NCBI RefSeq assembly: GCF_900105115.1
Contig: NZ_FNRV01000001.1
Location: forward strand, 6,265,501 to 6,329,500
Source: Pseudomonas mohnii
Lineage (GTDB): Bacteria > Pseudomonadota > Gammaproteobacteria > Pseudomonadales > Pseudomonadaceae
Length of the DNA: 64,000 nucleotides
Reading direction: 5' to 3'
Shown here: one piece after another, positions 9,505 through 17,346 of the stretch
How positions within the stretch are numbered: position 1 is the stretch's first letter
Layout of the letters: each line of letters begins with the position of its first letter
Position numbers and translations under genes: made by a program
Notes under the pieces: model-generated
The model's input: the letters and a program-made list of their open reading frames with translations, nothing else
Told to the model about the DNA's origin: nothing
Databases searched by the model: none

Positions 9505-9810
9505 ATGATTTTCAAAGAGAAATTCGAAGGCTACACAGAATCTGAATTTTTGGAGTTCTTGCGCGGCCTTTATGAGGAGCGAGACAACTTGTCTGCAGAA
9601 GCGTTTGATAATTTTATCGCAAAGGGTATTCAGCATTTCGAGTTAGTGACTGAACATCCAGATCGATCTGATGTGATTTTTTATCCTAAGGAAGGATGCG
9701 TGAGTACACCTGAGGATGTCCTAAGGGTTATTAAGGAATGGCGTGCCGCCAATAACAAACCCGGTTTCAAGTCTGATAACAACCTAAGGCGGATGCGCGA
9801 GGACCTTTGA
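9505..9810 (+). CDS. Colicin/pyocin DNase immunity protein (copy 1, extended C-terminus)
   Basis: A 101-aa member of the colicin E/pyocin S DNase immunity family (Colicin_Pyocin), small acidic proteins that bind beside the HNH active site. The start ATG at 9505 has AAGGAA upstream. Family marks are YTESEFLEFL at the N-terminus, the TEHPDRSDVIFYPKEG signature (His-Pro-x-x-Ser-Asp and Tyr-Pro) and IKEWRAANNKPGFK. Copies 2 and 3 end at FKPE, but here the frame continues SDNNLRRMREDL. These extra residues match the NLERMR segment of the third-copy HNH fragment, so the gene was fused in frame to a DNase-domain scrap. Specificity residues differ between the three copies. Confidence 0.85.
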   Translation: MIFKEKFEGYTESEFLEFLRGLYEERDNLSAEAFDNFIAKGIQHFELVTEHPDRSDVIFYPKEGCVSTPEDVLRVIKEWRAANNKPGFKSDNNLRRMREDL

Positions 9811-9978
9811 CCGTACCCACGATTCGCTGATCAAAGTGGCGGACGTAAAATGTTTTAACTTTATTATAATGTCGAAATTTCGATGGGTGGCGATGTTTAT
9901 GGGGTTGATAATATTTCGGTTGTGACACCACAACGTCATATACAGCTATGCAGGGAAAGAAATGATCATGATCTTTAA
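9778..9978 (+). pseudogene. Dead HNH DNase-domain fragment (copy B)
   Basis: Aligns without frameshift to the third copy at a 540-base offset. It begins in the 3' end of immunity gene 1, passes that gene's stop, then reads PYPRFADQSGGRKMF-stop-LYYNVEIS and GGDVYGVDNISVVTPQRHIQ. The Glu codon became TAA, and both paired catalytic His codons (CAT CAT) became Tyr (TAT TAT). The Asn and a later His remain. It ends at 9978, overlapping the second immunity start by 11 bases, the normal DNase/immunity coupling. Confidence 0.7.
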
Positions 9979-10243
9979 ACAGAGATTAGAAGATTACACC
10001 GAAGCGGAGTTTTTGGATTTTTTGCGAGGGTTCAGCATTTATCCGGACGGATTGCACGGTAAAGCGTTGGAGGCGTATTTGGACCGCCTACTCACACATT
10101 TTGAAAAAGTTACAGAGCACCCAGGTCGTTCAGACGTCATCTTCTACCCAAAGGAGGGTCAGGAAGACAGCCCCGAAGGCATCCTTAAGGAAGTCAAAGC
10201 ATGGCGTGCCACCAATAATAAACCCGGCTTCAAGCCAGAATAA
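9968..10243 (+). CDS. Colicin/pyocin DNase immunity protein (copy 2)
   Basis: A 91-aa immunity protein of the Colicin_Pyocin family. I place the start at the ATG at 9968 because it corresponds to the starts of copies 1 and 3 (MIFK/MIFV); an ATG two codons earlier (9962) has better spacing to AGGGAAAG and may be used instead. The signature TEHPGRSDVIFYPKEG is complete and the end is NNKPGFKPE. Its last 85 bases match those of copy 3 at 80 positions, whereas the first half, which carries specificity in this family, differs more. Expected partner: an HNH DNase like the fragments around it; no full-length DNase gene is present in the window. Confidence 0.85.
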   Translation: MIFKQRLEDYTEAEFLDFLRGFSIYPDGLHGKALEAYLDRLLTHFEKVTEHPGRSDVIFYPKEGQEDSPEGILKEVKAWRATNNKPGFKPE

Positions 10244-10257
10244 CTCACACCTCTACG

Positions 10258-10518
10258 ATGGCAACTGCTTGGAAGGCTGTTGCGGCCGACGCATTACTAA
10301 GTGAGCAATTTAATAAAGGTAACCTCGAAAGAATGCGAGCTGGTTCAGCTCCATACTCCACGAGGATTGATCAAATAGGAGGGCGGAAAACATTCGAGCT
10401 CCATCATCAAATTGAAATTTCAAAAGATGGCGCTGTTTATGATCTGGATAATTTATTGGTAATGACCCCGAAACATCATATTAAACTGCATAAAGGTAAC
10501 CATAATGATCTTTGTTAA
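10258..10518 (+). CDS. HNH DNase-domain fragment of a colicin E/pyocin S-type bacteriocin (copy C)
   Basis: An 86-codon frame encoding only the C-terminal half of a bacteriocin DNase domain: WKAVAADALLSEQFNKGNLE, MRAGSAPYSTRIDQIGGRK and the HNH core FELHHQIEISKDGAVYDLDN with TPKHHIKLH. All HNH ligands (His-His, Asn, His, His) are present. The only start is the ATG at 10258, without a ribosome site; a stop lies upstream in frame near 10222. Roughly the first 50 residues of the domain and all import domains are missing, so it is probably not a working bacteriocin. Its end overlaps immunity gene 3 by 14 bases, as in functional DNase/immunity pairs. Confidence 0.7.
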   Translation: MATAWKAVAADALLSEQFNKGNLERMRAGSAPYSTRIDQIGGRKTFELHHQIEISKDGAVYDLDNLLVMTPKHHIKLHKGNHNDLC

Positions 10519-10783
10519 AGAAAAACTCGAGGATTACACAGAGGCGGAGTTTCTGACTTTTTTGGGCGAGTTTTTTCATCAGACAAGCAATTTAAAAGGG
10601 CGAGCGCTCGAGAAGTATCGAGACAGACTCTTAAGCCATTTTGAGTCAGTCACTGAACATCCAGACCGCTCGGATGTGATCTTTTACCCAAGAGAAGGCC
10701 TGGAAGACAGCCCCGAAGGCATCCTGAAAGAAGTCAAAGCATGGCGTGCCGTCAATAACAAACCCGGCTTCAAGCCAGAATAA
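10505..10783 (+). CDS. Colicin/pyocin DNase immunity protein (copy 3)
   Basis: A 92-aa immunity protein with YTEAEFLTFLGEFF, TEHPDRSDVIFYPREG and WRAVNNKPGFKPE. The start ATG at 10505 lies inside the 3' end of the HNH fragment (14-base overlap), with AAAGG upstream. It is the copy that follows the only HNH fragment with an intact motif and so may be the cognate of that nuclease type. After its stop the sequence TAACTC is shared with copy 2 and then changes abruptly into Pyocin_S-like sequence, marking a recombination junction. Confidence 0.86.
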   Translation: MIFVKEKLEDYTEAEFLTFLGEFFHQTSNLKGRALEKYRDRLLSHFESVTEHPDRSDVIFYPREGLEDSPEGILKEVKAWRAVNNKPGFKPE

Positions 10784-11408
10784 CTCGGCGGTGGCTGAAT
10801 TTTCATGGCAGAACACCACTGGTGCTCCACTCGCCACCCAGTGCGCTCCTGTGCTGCATTTCGGTTTTTCCAGTCGTGCGGATGCCCAGATTTATGGCCT
10901 TTGCACGCCGTTGTCAGAACTGGTGCCTATCGAAGGTATAGATTGGCAAGCACTGGCACGGAACAGGGCGGAGATAGAGATCCCATTCAGGATGAGTTCC
11001 GCCGTCATTACCGCCACACCTGGCACCAAGCTACTGGGCATGCAGGGTGTCAGTTCCATGTCGCAGGTTTTCGTCACTGCGTCTTTGTCTGGACACTCAA
11101 CTCCCAAAGTGCGGGTGAGGTCGGCATATCCAGGCCAGGGAGTGAGCGCGTACAGTTTTACTGCTGATGGCGTAGCGCCGGTTACGATTTCCTGGGCCGG
11201 CGAGATTTCTCTAGAAAACAACGAACATGGGAACTGGCAACAATCACGTTCGTTGCTGTTTGTTGAATCTCCACCTGTCCCGGTTCTGACCCCCTTGAGC
11301 AATAACGAAGGTGTTCATTTTGACGACTACATTGTGGTTTTCCCTACCGCGTCAGAGCTGGATCCTCTTTATGTCATGTTTAGAAACCGACATGAGTATC
11401 CCGTCTAG
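10784..11408 (+). CDS. Pyocin_S (S-type bacteriocin) domain fragment, killing domain absent
   Basis: About 208 codons in one frame, matching the central S-type pyocin (Pyocin_S) domain: IDWQALARNRAEIEIPFRMS, TPGTKLLGMQGVSSMSQVFV, PKVRVRSAYPGQGVSAYSF and the closing GVHFDDYIVVFPTASELDPL then YVMFRNRHEYPV. The stop follows immediately, where intact bacteriocins continue into the nuclease domain. There is no proper start: the frame runs in from the end of immunity gene 3, with possible GTGs at 10746 and 10791 but no ribosome site. The fragment is thus cut at both ends. In an ordinary locus this domain precedes DNase and immunity, so the order here is rearranged. Confidence 0.6.
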
Positions 11409-11503
11409 CAGGTGATCGCCGAACATTCGATCACGTCCATTGAGGCTGGAAATGCCTGGGACGTGATCGCACGAATCGTCGTTACCTGCTCAGGCACAAA
11501 TAT

Positions 11504-11926
11504 TCAGCTCTTCTTCTGCCCAAACGCCCGCGCTTCCTGCTCACGCAGTTCCGGCGTGAACTCTTCGCCGAAATCCTCCATCTCGAACACCTGGCGGATT
11601 TCGATCTCGGCTTCAGTGCCGGGCATCGGATTAGGGCAGCGCTTGACCCACTCGATGGCCTCTTCTTTGGATTTCACCTGCCACAGCCAGTAGCCGGCGA
11701 TCAGTTCCTTGGTTTCGGCGAAGGGCCCGTCGATCACCGTGCGCTTGTCGCCCGAGAAGCGCACGCGTGCGCCTTTGCAGCTGGGGTGCAGGCCTTCGCC
11801 CGCGACGAGGATGCCGGCCTTGGCCAGTTCTTCGTTGTAATTGCCCATGGCGGTCAGCAATTCGTTTCTGGGCATGACGCCGGCTTCGGAGTCCTGACTG
11901 GCTTTGATGATGATCATGAATCGCAT
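11504..11926 (-). CDS. YciI family protein (YCII-related domain)
   Basis: A 140-aa cytoplasmic protein with a YCII-related (dimeric alpha-beta barrel) domain. The start is the ATG at 11926 (MRFMIIIKASQDSEAG), with GGAGAT upstream; the extension to 12100 has no support. The conserved core is RTVIDGPFAETKELIAGYWL followed by EAIEWVKRCPNPMPGTEAEI. Proteins of this subgroup are often annotated as DGPF-domain or PhnB/YciI-like, and are frequently encoded next to ECF sigma factors; none is seen here. The biochemical role is unknown. Base composition returns to the high-GC genome norm here, so it marks the right edge of the bacteriocin island. Confidence 0.85.
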   Translation of the reverse strand: MRFMIIIKASQDSEAGVMPRNELLTAMGNYNEELAKAGILVAGEGLHPSCKGARVRFSGDKRTVIDGPFAETKELIAGYWLWQVKSKEEAIEWVKRCPNPMPGTEAEIEIRQVFEMEDFGEEFTPELREQEARAFGQKKS

Positions 11927-12078
11927 GGTTTCGATCTCCGCTGGTTTTGAGTGAGTCAATTTATAGTCGTACGGCGGAGGGCCAAATCGACACTGTTGCA
12001 AAATAAATCGCCTACGAACTCGATGCTCGTATTTCTTAATGAGTCCGGGGGCGGCTGGGGAGGGCGATTGCTTATTGG

Positions 12079-12112
12079 GGCGGGCAAGCCCCGCTCCCAC
12101 AGGGTTTTGTGG
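12079..12112. repeat. REP half element
   Basis: GGCGGGCAAGCCCCGCTCCC followed by ACAGGG, a single REP-type palindrome between the YciI gene and tpx. Confidence 0.6.
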
Positions 12113-12249
12113 TGATTGTGCAAGCGCCGGATTTCAGATTGCTCGACGACTGTTCACAAATTGTATCCAGAGTAGGTCGTCCGACAATTTCGTGGTTAAC
12201 TTCGACCTCTTCAAATTTCTCTACCACAACGTTCAGAAGGACTCCGTTC

Positions 12250-12750
12250 ATGGCTCAAGTCACACTTAAAGGCAACCCGGTTCAAGTCAACGGCCAACTG
12301 CCTCAAGCCGGTTCCAAGGCGCCAGCCTTTTCCCTGGTTGCCGGCAATCTGTCCGACGTCTCCCTGAAGGACTTCGCCGGCAAGCGCAAAGTGCTGAACA
12401 TCTTCCCAAGCGTCGACACCCCGACTTGCGCCACGTCCGTGCGCAAGTTCAACGCCCAGGCCAATGACGTCGCCAACACCGTGGTGCTGTGCATCTCCGC
12501 TGACCTGCCGTTCGCCCAGGCCCGTTTCTGCGGCGCCGAAGGCCTGGAAAACGTGCAGAACCTGTCGACCCTGCGCGGTGCCGAGTTCATTCAGAATTAT
12601 GGCGTTGCCATCGCTGACGGTCCGCTCAAAGGCCTGACTGCCCGTGCCGTGGTGGTGCTGGACGAGAACGACAACGTCCTGCACAGCGAACTGGTCAAGG
12701 AAATCGCTGAAGAACCGAACTACGAAGCGGCACTTGCTGTACTGAAATAA
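12250..12750 (+). CDS. tpx: Thiol peroxidase Tpx
   Basis: A 166-aa atypical 2-Cys peroxiredoxin that reduces H2O2 and alkyl hydroperoxides with thioredoxin as donor. The start is the ATG at 12250 ([18 protein letters not shown]), with AGAAGGA upstream. The peroxidatic Cys sits in [17 protein letters not shown] (about residue 60) and the resolving Cys in [15 protein letters not shown] (about 94), at the Tpx spacing. Length matches the family. A strong intrinsic terminator follows, so it is monocistronic. A 7-bp inverted repeat (AAATTGT...ACAATTT, 12158-12190) lies upstream, but I cannot assign it to a regulator. Confidence 0.95.
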   Translation: MAQVTLKGNPVQVNGQLPQAGSKAPAFSLVAGNLSDVSLKDFAGKRKVLNIFPSVDTPTCATSVRKFNAQANDVANTVVLCISADLPFAQARFCGAEGLENVQNLSTLRGAEFIQNYGVAIADGPLKGLTARAVVVLDENDNVLHSELVKEIAEEPNYEAALAVLK

Positions 12751-12770
12751 GCCTGCGTTTACATTTGTTA

Positions 12771-12798
12771 ACGGCCTGGCCCTCCCCAGGCCGTTTTC
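12771..12798 (+). terminator. Rho-independent terminator of tpx
   Basis: ACGGCCTGG and CCAGGCCGT form a 9-bp GC-rich stem with a short loop, followed by TTTCATTTG. It lies 20 bases after the tpx stop. Confidence 0.85.
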
Positions 12799-12928
12799 AT
12801 TTGTGTTTCAGTGTCTTGGATAAATCTCCTGATACGTAAGCCGAAAGTAAATTGCCGGTAAAGGCGCTTTGCTTAAGACCCACCAGTGCTTATCGTTCAG
12901 CCTCATGTAAAAGAAGCCCACGCGCCTA

Positions 12929-14245
12929 ATGGTTGATCACTCAATGCAATCCTCCGCCCCCCGTAGTCCCCGTCGCTGGCTGTTTGGCCTGCTTGTCCTG
13001 TTGGTCATCGCTGGTCTGTGCTGGAAATTCTGGCCCGGCAGCGCTGTGCCGAAAGACGCTGCGGGGCAAAAAGCCGTTGCCGGACACACGGGCAAGTCAG
13101 GCGCGATGCGTCCAGGGTTCGGCGGTGCGACCGGGCCGGTTCCGGTGCGAGTGGCTCCTGCGGTCAAGGGCGACTTCCCGCTGTACTACAAGGCGCTGGG
13201 TACCGTTACGGCGCTGAATACCATCAACGTGCGCAGCCGCGTTGGCGGTGAGCTGGTCAAGATCTATTTCGAAGAAGGGCAGATGGTCAAAGCTGGCGAC
13301 CTGCTGGCCGAGATCGACCCGCGCCCCTACCAGAACGCCTTGCTCCAGGCCGAAGGCACCTTGCTGCAGAACCAGGCTCAATTGAAAAACGCCCAGGTGG
13401 ACGTCGAGCGTTATCGTGGCCTGTACCGTGAAGACAGCATCGCCAAGCAAACCCTGGACACCGCCGAAGCGCTGGTGGGACAGTTCCAGGGCACGGTCAA
13501 GACCAATCAGGCGGCGGTCAACGACGCCAAGCTCAATCTCGAATTCACCCGGATCCGTGCACCGATCGCCGGGCGCGTCGGCCTGCGGCAACTCGATGTC
13601 GGTAACCTGGTAGCGGCCAACGACACCACGGCGCTGGCGATCATCACTCAGACCCAACCGATCAGTGTGGCCTTCACCTTGCCGGAAAACAGCCTCGAGG
13701 TCGTGCTCGCCCGCTATCGCAGCGGCGCCAAACTGCCGGCCGAAGCCTGGGATCGCGGTGATACCAAATTGCAGGCCACCGGCGTGTTGCAGAGCCTGGA
13801 CAACCAGATCGACGTCACCACCGGCACCCTGAAATTCAAAGCGCGCTACGAAAACCGCGACCAGTCGCTGTTCCCCAACCAGTTCGTCAATGTTCGCCTG
13901 CTGGCCGACACCCTCAAAGACGTGGTGCTCGCGCCTTCCGCGGCGATCCAGTTCGGCACCAATGGCACGTTCGTCTATGCCCTGGACGGCGACAAGAAGG
14001 TCAAGATTCGCCAATTGAAAATCGGCGCCAGCGACGGTGAGAACACCGTGGTCACCGAAGGCCTTTCCGCAGGTGATCGCGTGGTGCTGGAGGGCACCGA
14101 TCGCCTGAAGGACGGCAGCGACGTGGAAGTGGTCAACACTCCCGAGGACGTGCCGACCAGCCCGGCCGGCCACCTGCAAGGCAAATCGGCGGCAAACGGC
14201 GCTGAGCCGGCGACCACCGACAAGGCGAAAAAGGGCGGCGCATGA
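12929..14245 (+). CDS. muxA: RND efflux periplasmic adaptor (MuxA/MdtA)
   Basis: A 438-aa membrane-fusion protein linking two RND transporters to an outer membrane channel. An N-terminal anchor ([19 protein letters not shown], about residues 17-35) is followed by the HlyD lipoyl/barrel-sandwich domain ([20 protein letters not shown]), an alpha-helical hairpin, and beta-barrel and membrane-proximal domains. The [20 protein letters not shown] motif is typical of MdtA/MuxA. The ATG at 12929 gives MVDHSMQSS; a second ATG five codons in (12944) is possible. The 3' end overlaps muxB by 4 bases. The four-gene order adaptor, RND, RND, outer membrane factor matches muxABC-opmB of P. aeruginosa and mdtABC of E. 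coli. Confidence 0.92.
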   Translation: MVDHSMQSSAPRSPRRWLFGLLVLLVIAGLCWKFWPGSAVPKDAAGQKAVAGHTGKSGAMRPGFGGATGPVPVRVAPAVKGDFPLYYKALGTVTALNTINVRSRVGGELVKIYFEEGQMVKAGDLLAEIDPRPYQNALLQAEGTLLQNQAQLKNAQVDVERYRGLYREDSIAKQTLDTAEALVGQFQGTVKTNQAAVNDAKLNLEFTRIRAPIAGRVGLRQLDVGNLVAANDTTALAIITQTQPISVAFTLPENSLEVVLARYRSGAKLPAEAWDRGDTKLQATGVLQSLDNQIDVTTGTLKFKARYENRDQSLFPNQFVNVRLLADTLKDVVLAPSAAIQFGTNGTFVYALDGDKKVKIRQLKIGASDGENTVVTEGLSAGDRVVLEGTDRLKDGSDVEVVNTPEDVPTSPAGHLQGKSAANGAEPATTDKAKKGGA

Positions 14246-17200
14246 ATCTCTCGCGGCTGTTCATCCTACGCCCGGTAGCGACCACCCTGAGCATGCTGGC
14301 CATTGTTCTGGCCGGCGTGATCGCTTATCGGCTGTTGCCGGTCTCGGCATTGCCCCAGGTCGATTACCCGACCATCCGCGTGATGACCCTTTATCCCGGC
14401 GCCAGCCCGGACGTCATGACCAGCGCCGTGACCGCACCACTTGAACGGCAGTTCGGGCAGATGCCTGGCCTGACACAAATGGCGTCCACCAGTTCCGGCG
14501 GCGCCTCGGTGCTGACCCTGCGTTTCAGCCTCGACATCAACATGGACGTCGCCGAGCAGCAGGTGCAAGCCGCGATCAACGCCGCGACCAACCTGCTGCC
14601 CAAGGATCTGCCGGCACCGCCGGTGTACAACAAAGTCAACCCGGCCGATACGCCGGTACTGACCCTGGCCATCACGTCCAAGACCATGCTGCTGCCCAAA
14701 CTCAATGACCTGGTCGACACGCGCATGGCACAGAAGATCGCCCAGATCAGCGGCGTCGGCATGGTCAGCATCGCCGGTGGACAGCGTCAGGCGGTACGGA
14801 TCAAGGTCAACCCCGAGGCTCTGGCGGCCAACGGCCTGAACCTGTCGGACGTGCGCACCCTGATCGGCGCCTCCAACGTCAACCAGCCCAAGGGCAACTT
14901 CGATGGCCCGACCCGGGTTTCGATGCTCGATGCAAACGATCAACTGACGTCGCCCAAGGACTACGCCAACCTGATCCTGGCTTACGCCAACGGCGCGCCA
15001 TTGCGTCTCAAGGACGTGGCCGAGATCGTCGACGGTGCCGAGAACGAACGCCTGGCGGCGTGGGCCAACGAAAACCAGGCGGTGCTGCTGAATATCCAGC
15101 GCCAGCCCGGGGCCAACGTCATCGAGGTGGTTGACCGGATCAAGGCCTTGTTGCCGAGCATCACCGACAACCTGCCGGCCGGCCTTGATGTGACCGTGCT
15201 GACTGACCGTACCCAGACCATCCGTGCCTCGGTCAAGGACGTGCAGCACGAGTTGCTGATCGCCATCGCGCTGGTGGTGATGGTGACGTTCCTGTTCCTG
15301 CGTCGCGCAAGCGCCACGATTATTCCGTCGGTGGCCGTGCCGCTGTCGCTGATCGGCACCTTTGGCGTGATGTACCTCGCGGGCTTCTCCGTCAACAACC
15401 TGACCCTGATGGCCCTGACCATCGCCACCGGTTTCGTGGTGGACGATGCGATCGTCATGCTGGAGAACATTTCCCGATTTATCGAAGAGGGCGACAGTCC
15501 GCTGAATGCGGCGCTCAAGGGCGCCAAGCAGATCGGCTTCACCCTGATTTCCCTGACCCTGTCGTTGATCGCGGTGTTGATCCCGCTGCTGTTCATGGCG
15601 GACGTGGTGGGGCGGTTGTTCCGCGAGTTCGCCATCACCCTGTCGGTGGCGATCCTGATTTCCCTGGTGGTGTCCCTGACCCTGACGCCGATGATGTGCG
15701 CGCGACTGCTCAAGCGGGAACCCAGGGAAGAAGAACAAGGCCGTTTCTATCGCGCCAGTGGCGCGTTCATCGACTGGATGATCGCGGCCTACGGGCGCAA
15801 ATTGCAGTGGGTGCTCAAGCACCAGCCGCTGACCCTGTTGGTGGCCATCGCCACCCTGGCGCTGACGGTAGTGCTGTACATGGTCGTGCCCAAGGGTTTC
15901 TTTCCGGTACAGGACACCGGGGTGATCCAGGGGATTTCCGAGGCGCCGCAGTCGATTTCCTTTGCCGCGATGAGCGAACGTCAACAGGAACTGGCCAAGG
16001 TGATCCTGGCCGATCCGGCGGTTGAAAGCCTGTCGTCCTATATCGGCGTCGATGGCGACAACTCGACGCTCAACAGCGGTCGGTTGCTGATCAATCTCAA
16101 GTCCCACAGCGAGCGCGACCTGAGCGCAATGGCAGTGATTGCCCGGCTGCAACCGGAACTGGACAAACTGGTCGGCATTCGCCTGTTCATGCAGCCGGTG
16201 CAGGATTTGACCATCGAGGATCGTGTCAGCCGGACGCAATATCAGTTCAGCATGTCGTCGCCGGACTCCGAACTGCTCAGCCTGTGGAGCGGGCGGCTGG
16301 TCGAGGCCCTGGCGCAACGGCCGGAGCTGACAGACGTCGCCAGTGATCTGCAGGACAAGGGCTTGCAGGTCTATATGGTGATCGACCGGGATGCGGCGTC
16401 GCGGGTTGGGGTCTCGGTGTCGAACATCACCGATGCACTGTACGACGCCTTCGGCCAGCGGCAGATTTCCACCATCTATACCCAGGCCAGCCAATACCGT
16501 GTGGTGCTGCAATCGCAGTCCGGGGAGAAGATCGGCCCGCAGGCGCTGCAGCAGATCCACGTCAAGACCACCGATGGCGGTCAGGTGCGTTTGTCCAGCC
16601 TGGCGCACATCGAAGAGCGACAGGCGCAACTGGCGATCACCCATATCGGCCAGTTCCCGGCGGTGATGATGTCGTTCAACCTCGCGCCCGGCGTGGCGCT
16701 GGGGCATGCGGTGCAGATCATCGAACAGGTGCAGAAGGACATCGGCATGCCGATTGGCGTGCAGACCCAGTTCCAAGGCGCGGCCCAGGCTTTCCAGGCG
16801 TCGCTGTCGAGTACCTTGCTGCTGATTCTGGCGGCGGTCGTGACCATGTACATCGTGTTGGGCGTGCTGTACGAAAGCTACATTCACCCCATTACCATTC
16901 TCTCGACCTTGCCCTCGGCGGCGGTCGGCGCGTTACTGGCGTTGATCCTCAGCGGCAATGACCTGGGCATGATCGCGATCATCGGCATCATCCTGCTGAT
17001 CGGCATCGTGAAGAAGAACGCGATCATGATGATCGACTTCGCCCTGGACGCCGAGCGTAATCAGGGCATGGACCCGGAAACGGCGATCTATCAAGCGGCC
17101 TTGCTGCGCTTCCGGCCTATCCTGATGACCACCCTGGCGGCCCTGTTTGGTGCGGTGCCCCTGATGTTGGCCACCGGTTCGGGGGCGGAATTGCGCCAGC

Positions 17201-17346
17201 CGCTAGGCCTGGTGATGGTGGGCGGTTTGCTGGTCAGTCAGGTGCTGACGCTGTTCACCACGCCGGTAATCTACCTGTACTTCGATCGCCTGGGTCGGCG
17301 CTGGGGCCGCAAGCCTGAATCCGTGGAAGCGGTAGAGCAGCCATGA
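14242..17346 (+). CDS. muxB: RND efflux transporter subunit MuxB/MdtB
   Basis: A 1034-aa inner-membrane proton/drug antiporter of the HAE-1 RND family, working as a heteromultimer with the next gene's product. Twelve transmembrane helices and two large periplasmic loops fit the sequence. The proton-relay Asp pair is visible in [18 protein letters not shown] (helix 4). The N-terminal signature is [20 protein letters not shown], and [17 protein letters not shown] is an RND porter motif. The start overlaps muxA (ATGA), and its end overlaps muxC in the same way, so all three are translationally coupled. The MuxABC/MdtABC family exports novobiocin, bile-salt-like compounds and some beta-lactams in other species. 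Confidence 0.93.
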   Translation: MNLSRLFILRPVATTLSMLAIVLAGVIAYRLLPVSALPQVDYPTIRVMTLYPGASPDVMTSAVTAPLERQFGQMPGLTQMASTSSGGASVLTLRFSLDINMDVAEQQVQAAINAATNLLPKDLPAPPVYNKVNPADTPVLTLAITSKTMLLPKLNDLVDTRMAQKIAQISGVGMVSIAGGQRQAVRIKVNPEALAANGLNLSDVRTLIGASNVNQPKGNFDGPTRVSMLDANDQLTSPKDYANLILAYANGAPLRLKDVAEIVDGAENERLAAWANENQAVLLNIQRQPGANVIEVVDRIKALLPSITDNLPAGLDVTVLTDRTQTIRASVKDVQHELLIAIALVVMVTFLFLRRASATIIPSVAVPLSLIGTFGVMYLAGFSVNNLTLMALTIATGFVVDDAIVMLENISRFIEEGDSPLNAALKGAKQIGFTLISLTLSLIAVLIPLLFMADVVGRLFREFAITLSVAILISLVVSLTLTPMMCARLLKREPREEEQGRFYRASGAFIDWMIAAYGRKLQWVLKHQPLTLLVAIATLALTVVLYMVVPKGFFPVQDTGVIQGISEAPQSISFAAMSERQQELAKVILADPAVESLSSYIGVDGDNSTLNSGRLLINLKSHSERDLSAMAVIARLQPELDKLVGIRLFMQPVQDLTIEDRVSRTQYQFSMSSPDSELLSLWSGRLVEALAQRPELTDVASDLQDKGLQVYMVIDRDAASRVGVSVSNITDALYDAFGQRQISTIYTQASQYRVVLQSQSGEKIGPQALQQIHVKTTDGGQVRLSSLAHIEERQAQLAITHIGQFPAVMMSFNLAPGVALGHAVQIIEQVQKDIGMPIGVQTQFQGAAQAFQASLSSTLLLILAAVVTMYIVLGVLYESYIHPITILSTLPSAAVGALLALILSGNDLGMIAIIGIILLIGIVKKNAIMMIDFALDAERNQGMDPETAIYQAALLRFRPILMTTLAALFGAVPLMLATGSGAELRQPLGLVMVGGLLVSQVLTLFTTPVIYLYFDRLGRRWGRKPESVEAVEQP

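Noticed and set aside
14266..16887. Long minus-strand frame (873 codons) opposite muxB, and similar ones opposite muxC, cysI, glgE, treS, glgX and treY
   Set aside because: High-GC antisense shadows: composition is rich in His/Arg/Gln/Gly without any family motif, and the sense strands encode well-recognised proteins.
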